In this document: positions 6,351 through 12,517 of the stretch, piece after piece
How positions within the stretch are numbered: the first letter of the stretch is position 1
Layout: the number at the start of each line of letters is the position of its first letter
Assembly: GCA_028717105.1 (NCBI GenBank)
Contig: JAQUOM010000040.1
Coordinates: forward strand, 1 to 12,517
Direction: 5' to 3'
DNA from: Candidatus Omnitrophota bacterium
GTDB taxonomy: Bacteria > Omnitrophota > Gorgyraeia > Velamenicoccales > Velamenicoccaceae
Length of the DNA stretch: 12,517 nt
The notes under the pieces: generated by a model
What the model was told of the DNA's origin: nothing
Database searches by the model: none
What the model saw: the letters and a program-made list of their open reading frames with translations, nothing else
Program-made: the position numbers and the translations under genes

Positions 6351-7358
6351 TCAGACCTTCGCTAAGAGTTTTTTGGCTTGTTCAGTGATGCTTTCGTTAA
6401 TATGGCGTTCTACTTCCTCTTTGGCAAAACGGATGGCGTTCATGACGGCCTTGGACGTGGACCGGCCGTGGCCGATAATCACGACGCCGTCTACGCCCAA
6501 GAGCGGTGCCCCGCCGTATTCGGAGTAATCGACCTGCTTCTTGAAACGTTTAAAACAGGGGCGGGCCAAAAGATAACCCAGCTTGCCCCAAATGCTCGAC
6601 AAAAGTTCTTTCCTTAAAAAATATGCGATCGTTTCCGAGATGCTCTCGGCAACCTTCAGCGTCACGTTACCGACAAAACCATCGCAAACGATCACGTCGC
6701 AATTGCCGGAGAAGATTTCTTTTCCTTCCACGTTCCCGATAAAATTAATGGGGCTCTGTTCCAAAAGCTGATAAGTCTCTTTCATGAATTCCGTCCCCTT
6801 GGTCTCTTCTTCCCCGACATTGAGCAAGCCGACCCTCGGATTCTTCTTGCCGAGGATCTGTTCAAAATACGCGCTTCCCATCAGGCCATACTGAAGAAGA
6901 TGAAGCGGCTTGGGGTCGATATTAGCCCCCGCATCGATGATCAACGACACCCCAAGAAGGTTAGGCATCACAATCGCGATACCGGGCCGCTCGATGCTTT
7001 CGAGCAAACCCAGTTTCAAGGTCGCGCCGCAGACAGCGGCGCCGGTATTCCCGGCGCTAAAAAAAGCATCAGCCTTGCCTTCTTTGCAAAGTCCGATACC
7101 GATATTGATGGAAGAATTCTTCTTTTTACGGATGGCGGCGGCAGGGGGTTCATGCATCTCGATAATCTCGTCGGCCGCCACGACTTCGACCCGCGAACGG
7201 TCAAACTTCCTGTGCTTCGCCAGCTCGGCTTCTACCAAGTCCGCGGGACCCACGAGATAAACAAAAACATCAAACCTGCGGAGAGCTTCAATGACACCTT
7301 CAACCACGACCTTGGGGGCGTAATCGCCTCCCATAGCATCTACGGCAACTTTGACCAT
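6351..7358 (-). CDS. plsX: Phosphate acyltransferase PlsX
   Basis: PlsX converts acyl-ACP to acyl-phosphate, the donor used by PlsY for the first acylation of glycerol-3-phosphate, so it links FASII to phospholipid synthesis at the inner face of the membrane. The 335-residue length is normal. Family marks are VAVDAMGGDYAPK at the N-terminus, the AGNTGAAV segment, the conserved stretch GLLNVGEEETKGTE and the FVGNVTLK segment. The ATG at 7358 lies 3 bp after the rpmF stop, and its AGG ribosome-binding stretch is within the last codons of rpmF, so translation is probably coupled. The rpmF-plsX-fabH order is widespread in bacteria and supports the call. Confidence 0.97.
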   Translation of the reverse strand: MVKVAVDAMGGDYAPKVVVEGVIEALRRFDVFVYLVGPADLVEAELAKHRKFDRSRVEVVAADEIIEMHEPPAAAIRKKKNSSINIGIGLCKEGKADAFFSAGNTGAAVCGATLKLGLLESIERPGIAIVMPNLLGVSLIIDAGANIDPKPLHLLQYGLMGSAYFEQILGKKNPRVGLLNVGEEETKGTEFMKETYQLLEQSPINFIGNVEGKEIFSGNCDVIVCDGFVGNVTLKVAESISETIAYFLRKELLSSIWGKLGYLLARPCFKRFKKQVDYSEYGGAPLLGVDGVVIIGHGRSTSKAVMNAIRFAKEEVERHINESITEQAKKLLAKV

Positions 7359-7361
7359 CGC

Positions 7362-7583
7362 CTACCTTTCCGTCTTTTTCTTTTTTGCGTCTTTTTTGAC
7401 CCGCTTGGCCTCAAAATCCAGAACCAGCTTTCCATTGTAATAACCGCACACAGGACAAATGCGATGCGACAACTTGGGAGACTTGCACTGGCTGCATTCC
7501 ATCAGCTGCACGGCATCCACTTTCCAATGGGTCCTTCTTTTGCGGCCCCTGGTCTTCGAATGTCTTCGTCTTGGATTTGGCAT
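7362..7583 (-). CDS. rpmF: 50S ribosomal protein L32
   Basis: L32 is a small zinc-ribbon protein of the large ribosomal subunit. The protein starts PNPRRRHSKTRGRKRRTHWK, with the classic RRHSKTR signature. It has four zinc-binding cysteines in two CxxC pairs (Cys30, Cys33, Cys43, Cys46), so it is the zinc-containing paralogue type. The C-terminal tail is very lysine-rich. Length is 73 residues from the ATG at 7583. An upstream GTG at 7589 would add two residues, but the AAGGAG Shine-Dalgarno sequence sits one base from it and seven bases from the ATG, which decides for the ATG. It follows yceD by 48 bp and plsX starts 3 bp after its stop, the usual yceD-rpmF-plsX order. Confidence 0.96.
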   Translation of the reverse strand: MPNPRRRHSKTRGRKRRTHWKVDAVQLMECSQCKSPKLSHRICPVCGYYNGKLVLDFEAKRVKKDAKKKKTER

Positions 7584-7631
7584 ACCCACGCTCCTTACTT
7601 TTGTCTATAATCAGGTAATTTCCCTTCGGTT

Positions 7632-8042
7632 TCACTTGCACCTGCACCCTTCCGTATTTAAATCCGCCCCGCACCTGGAGCATATGCCCCGGCAATCCTG
7701 ACGGCACAAGATCTTCTGGGGATACATGAGAATCAATTCCTGCCGGATATCGTCATCAAGCTCGATGACAGGGTCAGAAAGGTCCAGCGAATAAACCAGC
7801 TTGAACGTTTTGTCAAAAGTCGTCGGAAAATCTCGCAGGCATCGCGCGCATGTCGCGACAATATGGGCCGCCACATCCACCTGCACGACGGCCAAAGCGC
7901 TGTCGCGGCGCGCCCCGACCGTGATCTTGACCGGCATTTCAAAGCGCATCCCCGGCACCTCCAGTTCACGGCTGGAAGGATCCCAGGTCGCGGATAAATG
8001 CGTGGGGCGTTCTTCGGAGAGCCTGGCCAGATCGATCTTCAT
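7632..8042 (-). CDS. yceD: YceD family protein (DUF177), 23S rRNA accumulation factor
   Basis: YceD-family proteins are encoded beside rpmF in most bacteria and are needed for normal 23S rRNA or large-subunit levels in E. coli and plants; the molecular action is not settled. The 136-residue protein has the family layout: an N-terminal KIDLARL strand, a CARCLRDF motif (Cys65, Cys68), and a C-terminal cysteine-rich part with Cys113, Cys117, Cys121, Cys124, Cys133 and Cys135, including the CxxxCxGxCxxCG pattern. This looks like a metal-binding region, which some proteobacterial members lack. The ATG at 8042 has no good Shine-Dalgarno sequence; an AAGGG is about 16 bases away, next to the coaD stop, so coupling to coaD is likely. 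The gap to coaD is 21 bp. Confidence 0.9.
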   Translation of the reverse strand: MKIDLARLSEERPTHLSATWDPSSRELEVPGMRFEMPVKITVGARRDSALAVVQVDVAAHIVATCARCLRDFPTTFDKTFKLVYSLDLSDPVIELDDDIRQELILMYPQKILCRQDCRGICSRCGADLNTEGCRCK

Positions 8043-8063
8043 ATAAAAAGAGCGGGATCGCCC

Positions 8064-8564
8064 TTAAGATTTTCTTCTCTCTTGCTTATTGAGCTTCTTT
8101 TTGAGCGCCTCTTCCACGCACGGCGGGACAAATGCCGAAAGATCCGCCCCTAAGCCGCCAGCCTCTTTCAATAGCTTGCTGGACACATAGCTATAAGACT
8201 CCGATGGCATCAGAAAAATAGTCTCAATCGTATCATCAAGTTTCCTGTTCGTCAAGGCCATTTGAAACTCATATTCGAAATCCGATAACATGCGCAGACC
8301 CCGGATCACGATCGCGGCCTTTTGTGAACGGGCAAACTCCACGAATAATCCGCTGAAACTGACAACGTCCACTCCGGAAATACCCTCAAGCGCCTTCTTC
8401 AGCAACGCCACCCGCTCCTTGACCGAAAACAAGGGGTCCTTGGAGGTGTGTTCCGCCACCGCCACAACGATATCCCCAAAGAGCCGGACGGCCCTCTTGA
8501 TCACGTCAATATGGCCGTAGGTAACCGGATCAAACGTCCCCGGATAGATCGCTTTCTGGCACAT
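8064..8564 (-). CDS. coaD: Phosphopantetheine adenylyltransferase
   Basis: CoaD joins ATP and 4'-phosphopantetheine to form dephospho-CoA, the penultimate step of CoA synthesis, so it feeds the CoA and ACP prosthetic group used by the genes downstream. The 166 residues match the family. The nucleotidyltransferase TxGH motif is at 15-18 within YPGTFDPVTYGHIDVIKRA, and the second conserved segment YSYVSSKLLKEAGG corresponds to the usual ISSSLVKE region. RGLR and NRKL also match. The ATG at 8564 has AAGGAG seven to eight bases upstream and lies two bases after the rsmD stop. The rsmD-coaD pairing is conserved across many phyla. Confidence 0.97.
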   Translation of the reverse strand: MCQKAIYPGTFDPVTYGHIDVIKRAVRLFGDIVVAVAEHTSKDPLFSVKERVALLKKALEGISGVDVVSFSGLFVEFARSQKAAIVIRGLRMLSDFEYEFQMALTNRKLDDTIETIFLMPSESYSYVSSKLLKEAGGLGADLSAFVPPCVEEALKKKLNKQERRKS

Positions 8565-8566
8565 TC

Positions 8567-9133
8567 CTAACTCCTTGCCCTAAATTGAAAAAAGGAGACT
8601 TTGATGTCTCCATAATCTGTTTCTTTGACCCTGACCAAGGCCCCTGGAACCGGCCCCAAGTCGTCTGTTTTAGCGTGTTCGACAATAACAAAACTACGAG
8701 GTGGTAATATACCACTTGAAACAAGCGTTTTCAAGGCTTTTTTTGCCAGCCCCTTATGATAAGGAGGGTCCAGAAAGACAAGATCGAACTGCTCCCCCTT
8801 TTTCTCAAGAATCCTGAGCGCCCGAAAAGCATCATTGGTGTAGAGACGGACCTTGCCGCCCTTGTCCCTGGCCAACCCCAAAGCTTCAAAATTACGGGCC
8901 ATCACATCGGTGGACCGCCTGTCAATATCGATGAAACAGGCCGAAGAAGCCCCCCGCGACAGGCTCTCAATCCCCAAAGCGCCGCTGCCGGCAAAAAGCT
9001 CAAGGACAGAGGCGCCGTGCACGGCGCCACCCAGGGTATCAAAAATGGCCTGGCGCACCTTGTCCTGTGTAGGTCTGATGTGCTTAGGGAATGATATCAG
9101 GCGTCCTTTGAATTTTCCGGCAATAATGCGCAT
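8567..9133 (-). CDS. rsmD: 16S rRNA (guanine(966)-N(2))-methyltransferase
   Basis: RsmD methylates G966 of 16S rRNA in assembled small subunits, using S-adenosylmethionine. The 188-residue protein begins RIIAGKFKGR, has the RPTQDKVRQAIFDTL segment (20-34), the AdoMet-binding loop VLELFAGSGALGIESLSRGA (43-62) and the catalytic DPPY motif at 122-125. All are diagnostic of the family. The ATG at 9133 lies 3 bp after the stop of the small SHOCT-like gene and has little ribosome-binding sequence of its own, so it probably relies on translation of that gene. It overlaps no other gene and is followed by coaD after two bases. Confidence 0.95.
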   Translation of the reverse strand: MRIIAGKFKGRLISFPKHIRPTQDKVRQAIFDTLGGAVHGASVLELFAGSGALGIESLSRGASSACFIDIDRRSTDVMARNFEALGLARDKGGKVRLYTNDAFRALRILEKKGEQFDLVFLDPPYHKGLAKKALKTLVSSGILPPRSFVIVEHAKTDDLGPVPGALVRVKETDYGDIKVSFFQFRARS

Positions 9134-9136
9134 GGA

Positions 9137-9352
9137 TCAATCAACCGCCATAACATTCTTTGGTCTTAAAAACATCGCACCAAACGTCGTATTCCTGATC
9201 TCTTCATCATACTGTAAACGCGTGATCTCGCCCTTCGCCAGCCGTATCTTCAGCCTCGCTTTTTCCACCGCAGACGCCTTCTGCACGCGGCCGGTATATA
9301 CGAACACCAGAAGCCCTGCAATAACAAGAATGCTCAAGACAATCTGCTTCAT
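9137..9352 (-). CDS. Small membrane protein with SHOCT-like C-terminal segment
   Basis: This gene encodes 71 residues from the ATG at 9352. Residues 3-20 form a single hydrophobic membrane segment (IVLSILVIAGLLVFVY). The following cytoplasmic or periplasmic part contains RLKIRLAKGEITRLQYDEEI, which fits the SHOCT pattern of a short helix, a KGEIT turn and an acidic second helix. SHOCT domains usually sit at protein C-termini and are thought to act in oligomerisation; the precise role is unknown. A TTG at 9370 would add six residues, but the ATG has a purine-rich GAGAGAGGG stretch at workable spacing and directly precedes the membrane segment. The gene lies 37 bp after the DUF4019 gene and 3 bp before rsmD, so it is in the same transcription unit. 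The SHOCT assignment is by eye, with moderate confidence. Confidence 0.75.
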   Translation of the reverse strand: MKQIVLSILVIAGLLVFVYTGRVQKASAVEKARLKIRLAKGEITRLQYDEEIRNTTFGAMFLRPKNVMAVD

Positions 9353-9389
9353 GCCCGCCCTCTCTCTCAAAAAGCCGTTACCCGGCGCC

Positions 9390-9812
9390 TCACCGAATAA
9401 AATAACCGCAGACGCGCCATTGGCCGTCGGCCTCCAGCGACATCGTCACGCTCTCGACGGAAGACTTCTTGTTTTCAAACGTCGTGTCGAATTGCACAAT
9501 GACATATTCACCGTCGGGGGCGCCGGGCAGCGTCGTCATATAAGTCGCTCCCCGTTCGATGCGCATCCCGCATTTGCCCAGAGGATCCCTGAAGGCCTTG
9601 ACGGTGCCGACCCACTGTTCCTGGGTCACGGCGTTCTTGAAATACGCCGCTGCCTGCTTCCAGCTCAAATCATACCTGCCTGCATCCACGATCGCAAGCC
9701 ACTCCTGCGCTGCTTTGGAAGCGGCCTTTTCCTTTTCGGGGTTCTGCGCCATCGCGATCCCGCTCACGCCCATCACGCACACCGCCGCCAAAACTGTTAT
9801 CGCACGTCTCAT
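9390..9812 (-). CDS. Exported DUF4019 domain protein
   Basis: This 140-residue protein has a clear signal peptide: positive start RR, hydrophobic core to about residue 20 and a cleavage site after AMA at residue 22. It is thus probably periplasmic. The mature part matches the DUF4019 family as I remember it: AAQEWLAIVDAGRYDLSWKQAA, then a FRDPLGKCGMR segment, a GAPDGEYVIVQFDTTFENKKSSVE stretch and a final WRVCGYFIR. The fold is probably NTF2-like or a similar alpha+beta sandwich, which is inference. Two cysteines remain in the mature protein. Function is unknown. The ATG at 9812 has AAAGGAG six bases upstream. It follows a 125-bp gap, the longest between genes on this side of the window, so a promoter may lie there, although I see no convincing -35/-10 pair. 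Confidence 0.88.
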   Translation of the reverse strand: MRRAITVLAAVCVMGVSGIAMAQNPEKEKAASKAAQEWLAIVDAGRYDLSWKQAAAYFKNAVTQEQWVGTVKAFRDPLGKCGMRIERGATYMTTLPGAPDGEYVIVQFDTTFENKKSSVESVTMSLEADGQWRVCGYFIR

Positions 9813-9937
9813 CGAAGCTCCTTTCTTCTGTTCAAAACTGCCCTGGTTTCAAAGCCACAAGGCGTCAAGAAAACATGTCTCAACGTCTCAAGTTAAAAGG
9901 CAACCACAGATCAAAAGCAGCATCCTGACCGCTCATC

Positions 9938-10618
9938 TCACGACCCCTTTGCCCCTTGCGTATCCCAAACCTGAACACCCAAAAACTGCCCCAGGGCCCT
10001 GGCGTCCTCGCGTAACGCCCCGAGGTCGCCGTGGTCAACGACATTCACCCGACTGGCGTCATCCAGGACAAGATTCAACTCATAGCTGCGATAGGAACTC
10101 TTATTGCCACGGCAGTATTCCGACAAAACCTGCAGGGCGCGGATCCTGCCCATATCAACAAAAACATCGCCCCTGCGGTGCCTGGTCGTTCTCAATGATG
10201 CCCAACCCTTGCAAAAACCGCCCCTCTTCATATCAAAAACAATCGGACGATGAGAATAACGCAGGATCAAAATCCCTATAGCCGAAAAAAACACACCAAA
10301 TAAAGGCACGGGGATCATCGACCAATGGAACCCTCCATGCTGCTTGTAAATAGACCCCAGCGGCAAAACCGCAAAAAAGAGCCCGAAAAGGATGAAGAAG
10401 AAACAAAACACGTCCATCCCGAACGTCGGCCGGAATTCCACGCGCGTATGATCTATTTTTTTAAACCGATGCGTACAGAAATTCGCCCCGCCGTGCGCCG
10501 CCGGCGTCCACTGCGTCGCCTGCGCCAAGGGATCATGGAAAACAGATGGATCAAAGAACGCCCCATTTTGCGGCAAAAAATCGGAAAAAAACTTTTCCAG
10601 CTTCTCCCCCATCGCCAT
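9938..10618 (-). CDS. Uncharacterised protein with two membrane segments
   Basis: I do not recognise a named family with certainty. The 226-residue protein has an N-terminal soluble part of about 65 residues, two adjacent hydrophobic segments (about 69-90 and 102-120) joined by a short loop, and a C-terminal part of about 105 residues. The C-terminal part begins PIVFDMKRGGFCKGW, a pattern resembling membrane-tethered PH-like (bPH) domains, and continues with a conserved-looking stretch including SSYELNLVLDD-like strands and GDLGALREDARALGQFLG. The latter looks like a terminal helix. It is likely an inner-membrane protein with both ends on the cytoplasmic side. The ATG at 10618 has GGAGGG five bases upstream. 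It lies 53 bp after the PPOX gene, co-directional. Confidence 0.8.
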   Translation of the reverse strand: MAMGEKLEKFFSDFLPQNGAFFDPSVFHDPLAQATQWTPAAHGGANFCTHRFKKIDHTRVEFRPTFGMDVFCFFFILFGLFFAVLPLGSIYKQHGGFHWSMIPVPLFGVFFSAIGILILRYSHRPIVFDMKRGGFCKGWASLRTTRHRRGDVFVDMGRIRALQVLSEYCRGNKSSYRSYELNLVLDDASRVNVVDHGDLGALREDARALGQFLGVQVWDTQGAKGS

Positions 10619-10671
10619 CCCAGCCCTCCATCCACTATCCTATCAGACAGGTTGTGTTGCTGTATATTTCT

Positions 10672-11088
10672 TTACAACTTGATATATTGCTTCGCTTCCA
10701 GGTTTGTCTCCATGGTCCAGGCGGTGGCCATCCCGCCTTTGATCCGCCAGACAGTCAAAAAATCCAGGCCGCGCGCCTCGATCCACGGCTTCAGGAACGG
10801 CCGATTTTCAACGATCTCTTTCTTGAGCGCCTCAGCCTTCAATTCTTCAACCTTGCCGGCGATCCTGACCTGTTTGTTTTCTTGCTGGCTGAAACAACAC
10901 AATTCCACCTCCGGATTGCTCTCAAGCTGTTTCTGCAGGTCTTTCGTTTTGCCTGTATGAAAAATAATGCCGTCTTCATCCACGCGATACAGCATCATCC
11001 CACGCACGCGCGGCTTCTTGCCTTCCGTCGTCGCCAGATAGACGACGGGATTACGCTTTACGAAATCAACGATCTCTTGTTTAGTCAT
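10672..11088 (-). CDS. Pyridoxamine 5'-phosphate oxidase family protein
   Basis: This 138-residue protein has the split-barrel flavin-binding fold of the pyridoxamine-phosphate-oxidase-like superfamily. Visible marks are an N-terminal helix, the VVYLATTEGKKPRVRGM strand pair, a GIIFHTGKTKDLQKQL segment typical of the FMN-binding region, and VELCCFSQQENKQVRIAGKVEEL, the usual core strands. It is shorter than true PdxH (about 210 residues) and lacks its C-terminal dimer motif, so it is unlikely to make pyridoxal phosphate. Small members bind FMN, F420 or heme and many have unknown substrates. The ATG at 11088 has GAGG at good spacing. It starts 26 bp after the M28 peptidase stop. Confidence 0.88.
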   Translation of the reverse strand: MTKQEIVDFVKRNPVVYLATTEGKKPRVRGMMLYRVDEDGIIFHTGKTKDLQKQLESNPEVELCCFSQQENKQVRIAGKVEELKAEALKKEIVENRPFLKPWIEARGLDFLTVWRIKGGMATAWTMETNLEAKQYIKL

Positions 11089-11114
11089 ATCAAACCTCGC
11101 GGTTATAGGAAAAT

Positions 11115-12098
11115 TCAGGGTTCCGTCAATAGGCTCTCGACTGAATTTTTCAAACTGTGGACAAGGACGGCCATGGCGTCATAGTCCAGGGTCGACGGCA
11201 GATCAGACCCCTTATGGTAATGCGGATTGCGCAGAAAGGCCGTGTCCGTCACCATAACGGCCGGATATCCGTCTTTCCAGAACGACCAATGGTCCGAATA
11301 ATTGGTCCCGGAGAAAGATTCAGGGACGATAACGGAGCGGACGGGTACCTTTTTACTCTTCGCCATGCCCCGTTTGATATCCGCCGTCAAAGACGCAGAC
11401 TTAAAATTCCCGACCAGCGCTATAAAATTGGCGCGGTTGGGATAAAAATACCCCAGGAAATATAAATATCTCTGAGAGAACAATCGTTCAGAATAATAAC
11501 CGATCGATTCCAATATGACGGCGCCCCTGATCCGTGCCGACTCGTCTTTGAGCCGCCGCACATAAACACGACTACCCATATCCTCTGTCTCAAAGAAAGG
11601 CGGCTCCTCATTCACGAAAGCAACGAAAACAATGGGCAGGCCTTTTTCTTCCCGCAGAAGCCTCGCCAAAGCCAGCATGCCTGCCACGCCGCTGGCATTG
11701 TCGTCGGCGCCCGGATTAGAACACGTATCATAGTGCGCCCCAATGACCAAAGGATTATCGGCCCGGACACCCTGCGGCCTGGCGATGATATTGCTGAAAA
11801 CCTTCCCTTCCATCGAATAATACTGGAGCTCAACATGGTAGCCGAGCCCGGAAAACTCGGACGCAATGTAATCTTTTGCCTTATCCAGATGGCGATACGA
11901 AGCAACATCCCGTACGCCGATATCTTCCGATAAAATGCGCACGACCTCTTCCAGATATGCGCGAGTATTCTTTTCTGCATCGGTCAAAGCGTGTTTCTTC
12001 AAAGACCCGCTCGGCATCCATCCGTACCGGCCCAAATAGAGCACCAACGCAACGATACCGACGCAAATCACGAGTTTAAAAATCTTAGGATAAACCAT
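11115..12098 (-). CDS. Membrane-anchored M28 family zinc peptidase
   Basis: This 327-residue protein is predicted to be a dizinc aminopeptidase or glutaminyl-cyclase-like hydrolase of the M28 family. Residues about 6-24 form one hydrophobic segment without a lipobox cysteine, so it is probably anchored in the inner membrane with the enzyme domain in the periplasm. The metal and catalytic residues can be placed: His122 in GAHYDT, the Asp pair 132-133 in GADDNASG, Glu164/Glu165 in VNEEPPFF, Glu197 in ILESIGYY and His295 in PHYHKGSDLP. The third-ligand position is Glu rather than Asp, as in many glutaminyl-cyclase-like and exopeptidase members. A GTG at 12122 could add eight residues, but GAGG stands about eight bases before the ATG at 12098, which I therefore prefer. 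The substrate is unknown. Confidence 0.9.
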   Translation of the reverse strand: MVYPKIFKLVICVGIVALVLYLGRYGWMPSGSLKKHALTDAEKNTRAYLEEVVRILSEDIGVRDVASYRHLDKAKDYIASEFSGLGYHVELQYYSMEGKVFSNIIARPQGVRADNPLVIGAHYDTCSNPGADDNASGVAGMLALARLLREEKGLPIVFVAFVNEEPPFFETEDMGSRVYVRRLKDESARIRGAVILESIGYYSERLFSQRYLYFLGYFYPNRANFIALVGNFKSASLTADIKRGMAKSKKVPVRSVIVPESFSGTNYSDHWSFWKDGYPAVMVTDTAFLRNPHYHKGSDLPSTLDYDAMAVLVHSLKNSVESLLTEP

Positions 12099-12140
12099 GC
12101 TTAAACCTCGGCCGCAAGTCACCAGAAGACCAGTTGCCAG

Positions 12141-12242
12141 TCAAAAGGCTTTACGGCGCTTCTTATCCATCAAATAGCCGAAATAAAGGACTACCCCAAA
12201 ACCCGCCAAAAATATCCAAAAAATATAGGCTTCAGGTTTCAT
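12141..12242 (-). CDS. 33-residue single-pass membrane peptide
   Basis: A short reading frame from the ATG at 12242 to the TGA at 12141-12143 encodes 33 residues. A strong GGGAGG Shine-Dalgarno sequence stands four bases before the ATG, the main reason to call it real. The peptide opens MKPEAYIFW, has a hydrophobic span of about residues 6-24 rich in Phe, Tyr, Gly and Val, and ends with the positive tail DKKRRKAF, so it should insert with the N-terminus outside and the tail in the cytoplasm. This plan is shared by small subunits of transporters, cytochrome oxidase (CcoQ-like) and heme exporters (CcmD-like), but no partner gene is present and I cannot assign it. It is the first minus-strand gene after the divergent intergenic region and 42 bp before the peptidase. 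Confidence 0.65.
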   Translation of the reverse strand: MKPEAYIFWIFLAGFGVVLYFGYLMDKKRRKAF

Positions 12243-12432
12243 AAAGCCTCCCTTAAACAAATTGGAGACAGCAAAACATCAATCCATCATTTAAATGGTA
12301 GACGGATTGATATGCTCTATGGGTTACAAGCCAAAACAGCTGAAATTATATATGTTGCCTAAAAACAACCAGAAAAACCAAAACATACCACATGTCGATT
12401 ACAACAAACCCAACTAAATATCGGAGGGAAAG
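12243..12432. promoter_or_regulatory. Divergent intergenic region with inverted repeat
   Basis: This 190-bp AT-rich stretch separates the minus-strand run from the plus-strand gene at 12433, so promoters for both directions should lie here. It holds a perfect inverted repeat, ATCAATCC (12278-12285) and GGATTGAT (12304-12311), with the palindrome CATTTAAATG (12288-12297) between the arms, a possible operator. For the plus strand, TTACAA (12324-12329) and TATATA (12347-12352) are 17 bp apart and make a weak sigma-70-like candidate. The leader that follows (about 12360-12420) is rich in A and C with almost no G, so it should be unstructured. No minus-strand promoter stands out. Confidence 0.4.
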
Positions 12433-12517
12433 ATGGCAAGACCCAGAAAACCAAATTTCAATTTAAGCACTCGGCTCTTTAATAGAGTTCTCTTAAACCT
12501 AATTCAAATATTTATCT
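12433..12517 (+). CDS. Unrecognised plus-strand gene (partial, 5' end only)
   Basis: An ATG at 12433 follows GGAGG with six bases of spacing, and the frame stays open for 28 codons to the window edge. The first residues are MARPRKPNFNLSTRLFNRVL, basic and then hydrophobic (LLNLIQIFI), which could be a membrane signal or a short helix after a basic tail. The codons are AT-rich compared with the minus-strand genes. I recognise no family. It is the only likely plus-strand gene in the window and is divergent from the 33-residue peptide gene. The evidence is the strong ribosome-binding site and open frame only. Confidence 0.5.
   Translation, partial: MARPRKPNFNLSTRLFNRVLLNLIQIFI

Noticed and set aside
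7584..7589. GTG start for L32 two codons upstream
   Set aside because: The AAGGAG sequence is only one base from the GTG but seven bases from the ATG at 7583, and family N-termini fit the ATG.
6900..7610. A 236-codon plus-strand open frame
   Set aside because: It is antisense to plsX and rpmF, whose identities are certain. The translation has no family features.
9353..9370. TTG start extending the SHOCT-like protein by six residues
   Set aside because: The ATG at 9352 directly precedes the membrane segment and has a purine-rich stretch upstream; TTG is a rarer start with no better signal.
8853..9896. A 347-codon plus-strand open frame
   Set aside because: It lies opposite rsmD, the SHOCT-like gene and the DUF4019 gene, all of which have clear family motifs and ribosome sites. 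Its translation has no recognisable domain and no good start signal.
9813..9937. Promoter in the 125-bp gap before the DUF4019 gene
   Set aside because: TTGACG and a doubled TTGAGAC are present on the transcribed strand, but no -10-like hexamer lies at 16-18 bp from them, so I do not list a promoter.
12099..12122. GTG start extending the M28 peptidase by eight residues
   Set aside because: The added codons overlap the GAGG ribosome site of the ATG at 12098 and give residues unlike a signal-anchor start.

Overview
The window looks like chromosomal DNA of a diderm-type bacterium of moderate GC content (my estimate is a little over 50%). It is nearly all coding and almost entirely on the minus strand, so genes are read from high to low coordinates. 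The gene set and order (rsmD, coaD, yceD, rpmF, plsX, fabH, fabD, fabG, acpP, fabF, then leuC and leuD) together with the protein styles would suit a candidate phylum such as Omnitrophota or a deltaproteobacterium-like lineage. That assignment is inference with low confidence. I see no tRNA, rRNA, CRISPR array, insertion sequence or phage gene.

Layout in transcription order. At the right edge, 12433-12517 holds the start of an unrecognised plus-strand gene. It is separated from the minus-strand run by an AT-rich divergent intergenic region (12243-12432) with an 8-bp-arm inverted repeat. The minus-strand run opens with a 33-residue membrane peptide (12242-12141), a membrane-anchored M28 zinc peptidase, a pyridoxamine-phosphate-oxidase-fold protein and an uncharacterised protein with two membrane segments. 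After a 125-bp gap come an exported DUF4019 protein and a small SHOCT-like membrane protein. These are followed, with gaps of a few bases, by 16S rRNA methyltransferase RsmD, phosphopantetheine adenylyltransferase CoaD, YceD (DUF177) and ribosomal protein L32. The lipid section follows: PlsX, FabH, FabD, FabG, acyl carrier protein and FabF. The left end is the two-subunit isopropylmalate dehydratase, with LeuC complete and LeuD cut by the window edge.

The lipid genes form a coherent FASII module. CoaD makes the CoA precursor that supplies the phosphopantetheine arm of AcpP. FabD charges AcpP with malonyl groups, FabH starts chains, FabF elongates them, FabG reduces the ketone, and PlsX passes acyl chains towards phospholipid. 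No dehydratase (FabZ/FabA) or enoyl reductase (FabI/K/L) is present here, so these must lie elsewhere. YceD and L32 link the module to ribosome assembly, a common bacterial arrangement. LeuC and LeuD extend the same co-directional run into leucine biosynthesis.

Most of the unexplained structure is in the spacers of the fab cluster. Perfect inverted repeats lie on both sides of acpP, between fabH and fabD, and between fabF and leuC. None is followed by a convincing T-tract, so they look like intercistronic RNA structures or protein sites rather than terminators. I found no clear sign of a wholly new biological system. The best leads are the hairpin-bracketed acpP, the fabD-proximal palindromes, the 33-residue membrane peptide with its divergent promoter region, and the DUF4019/SHOCT pair.
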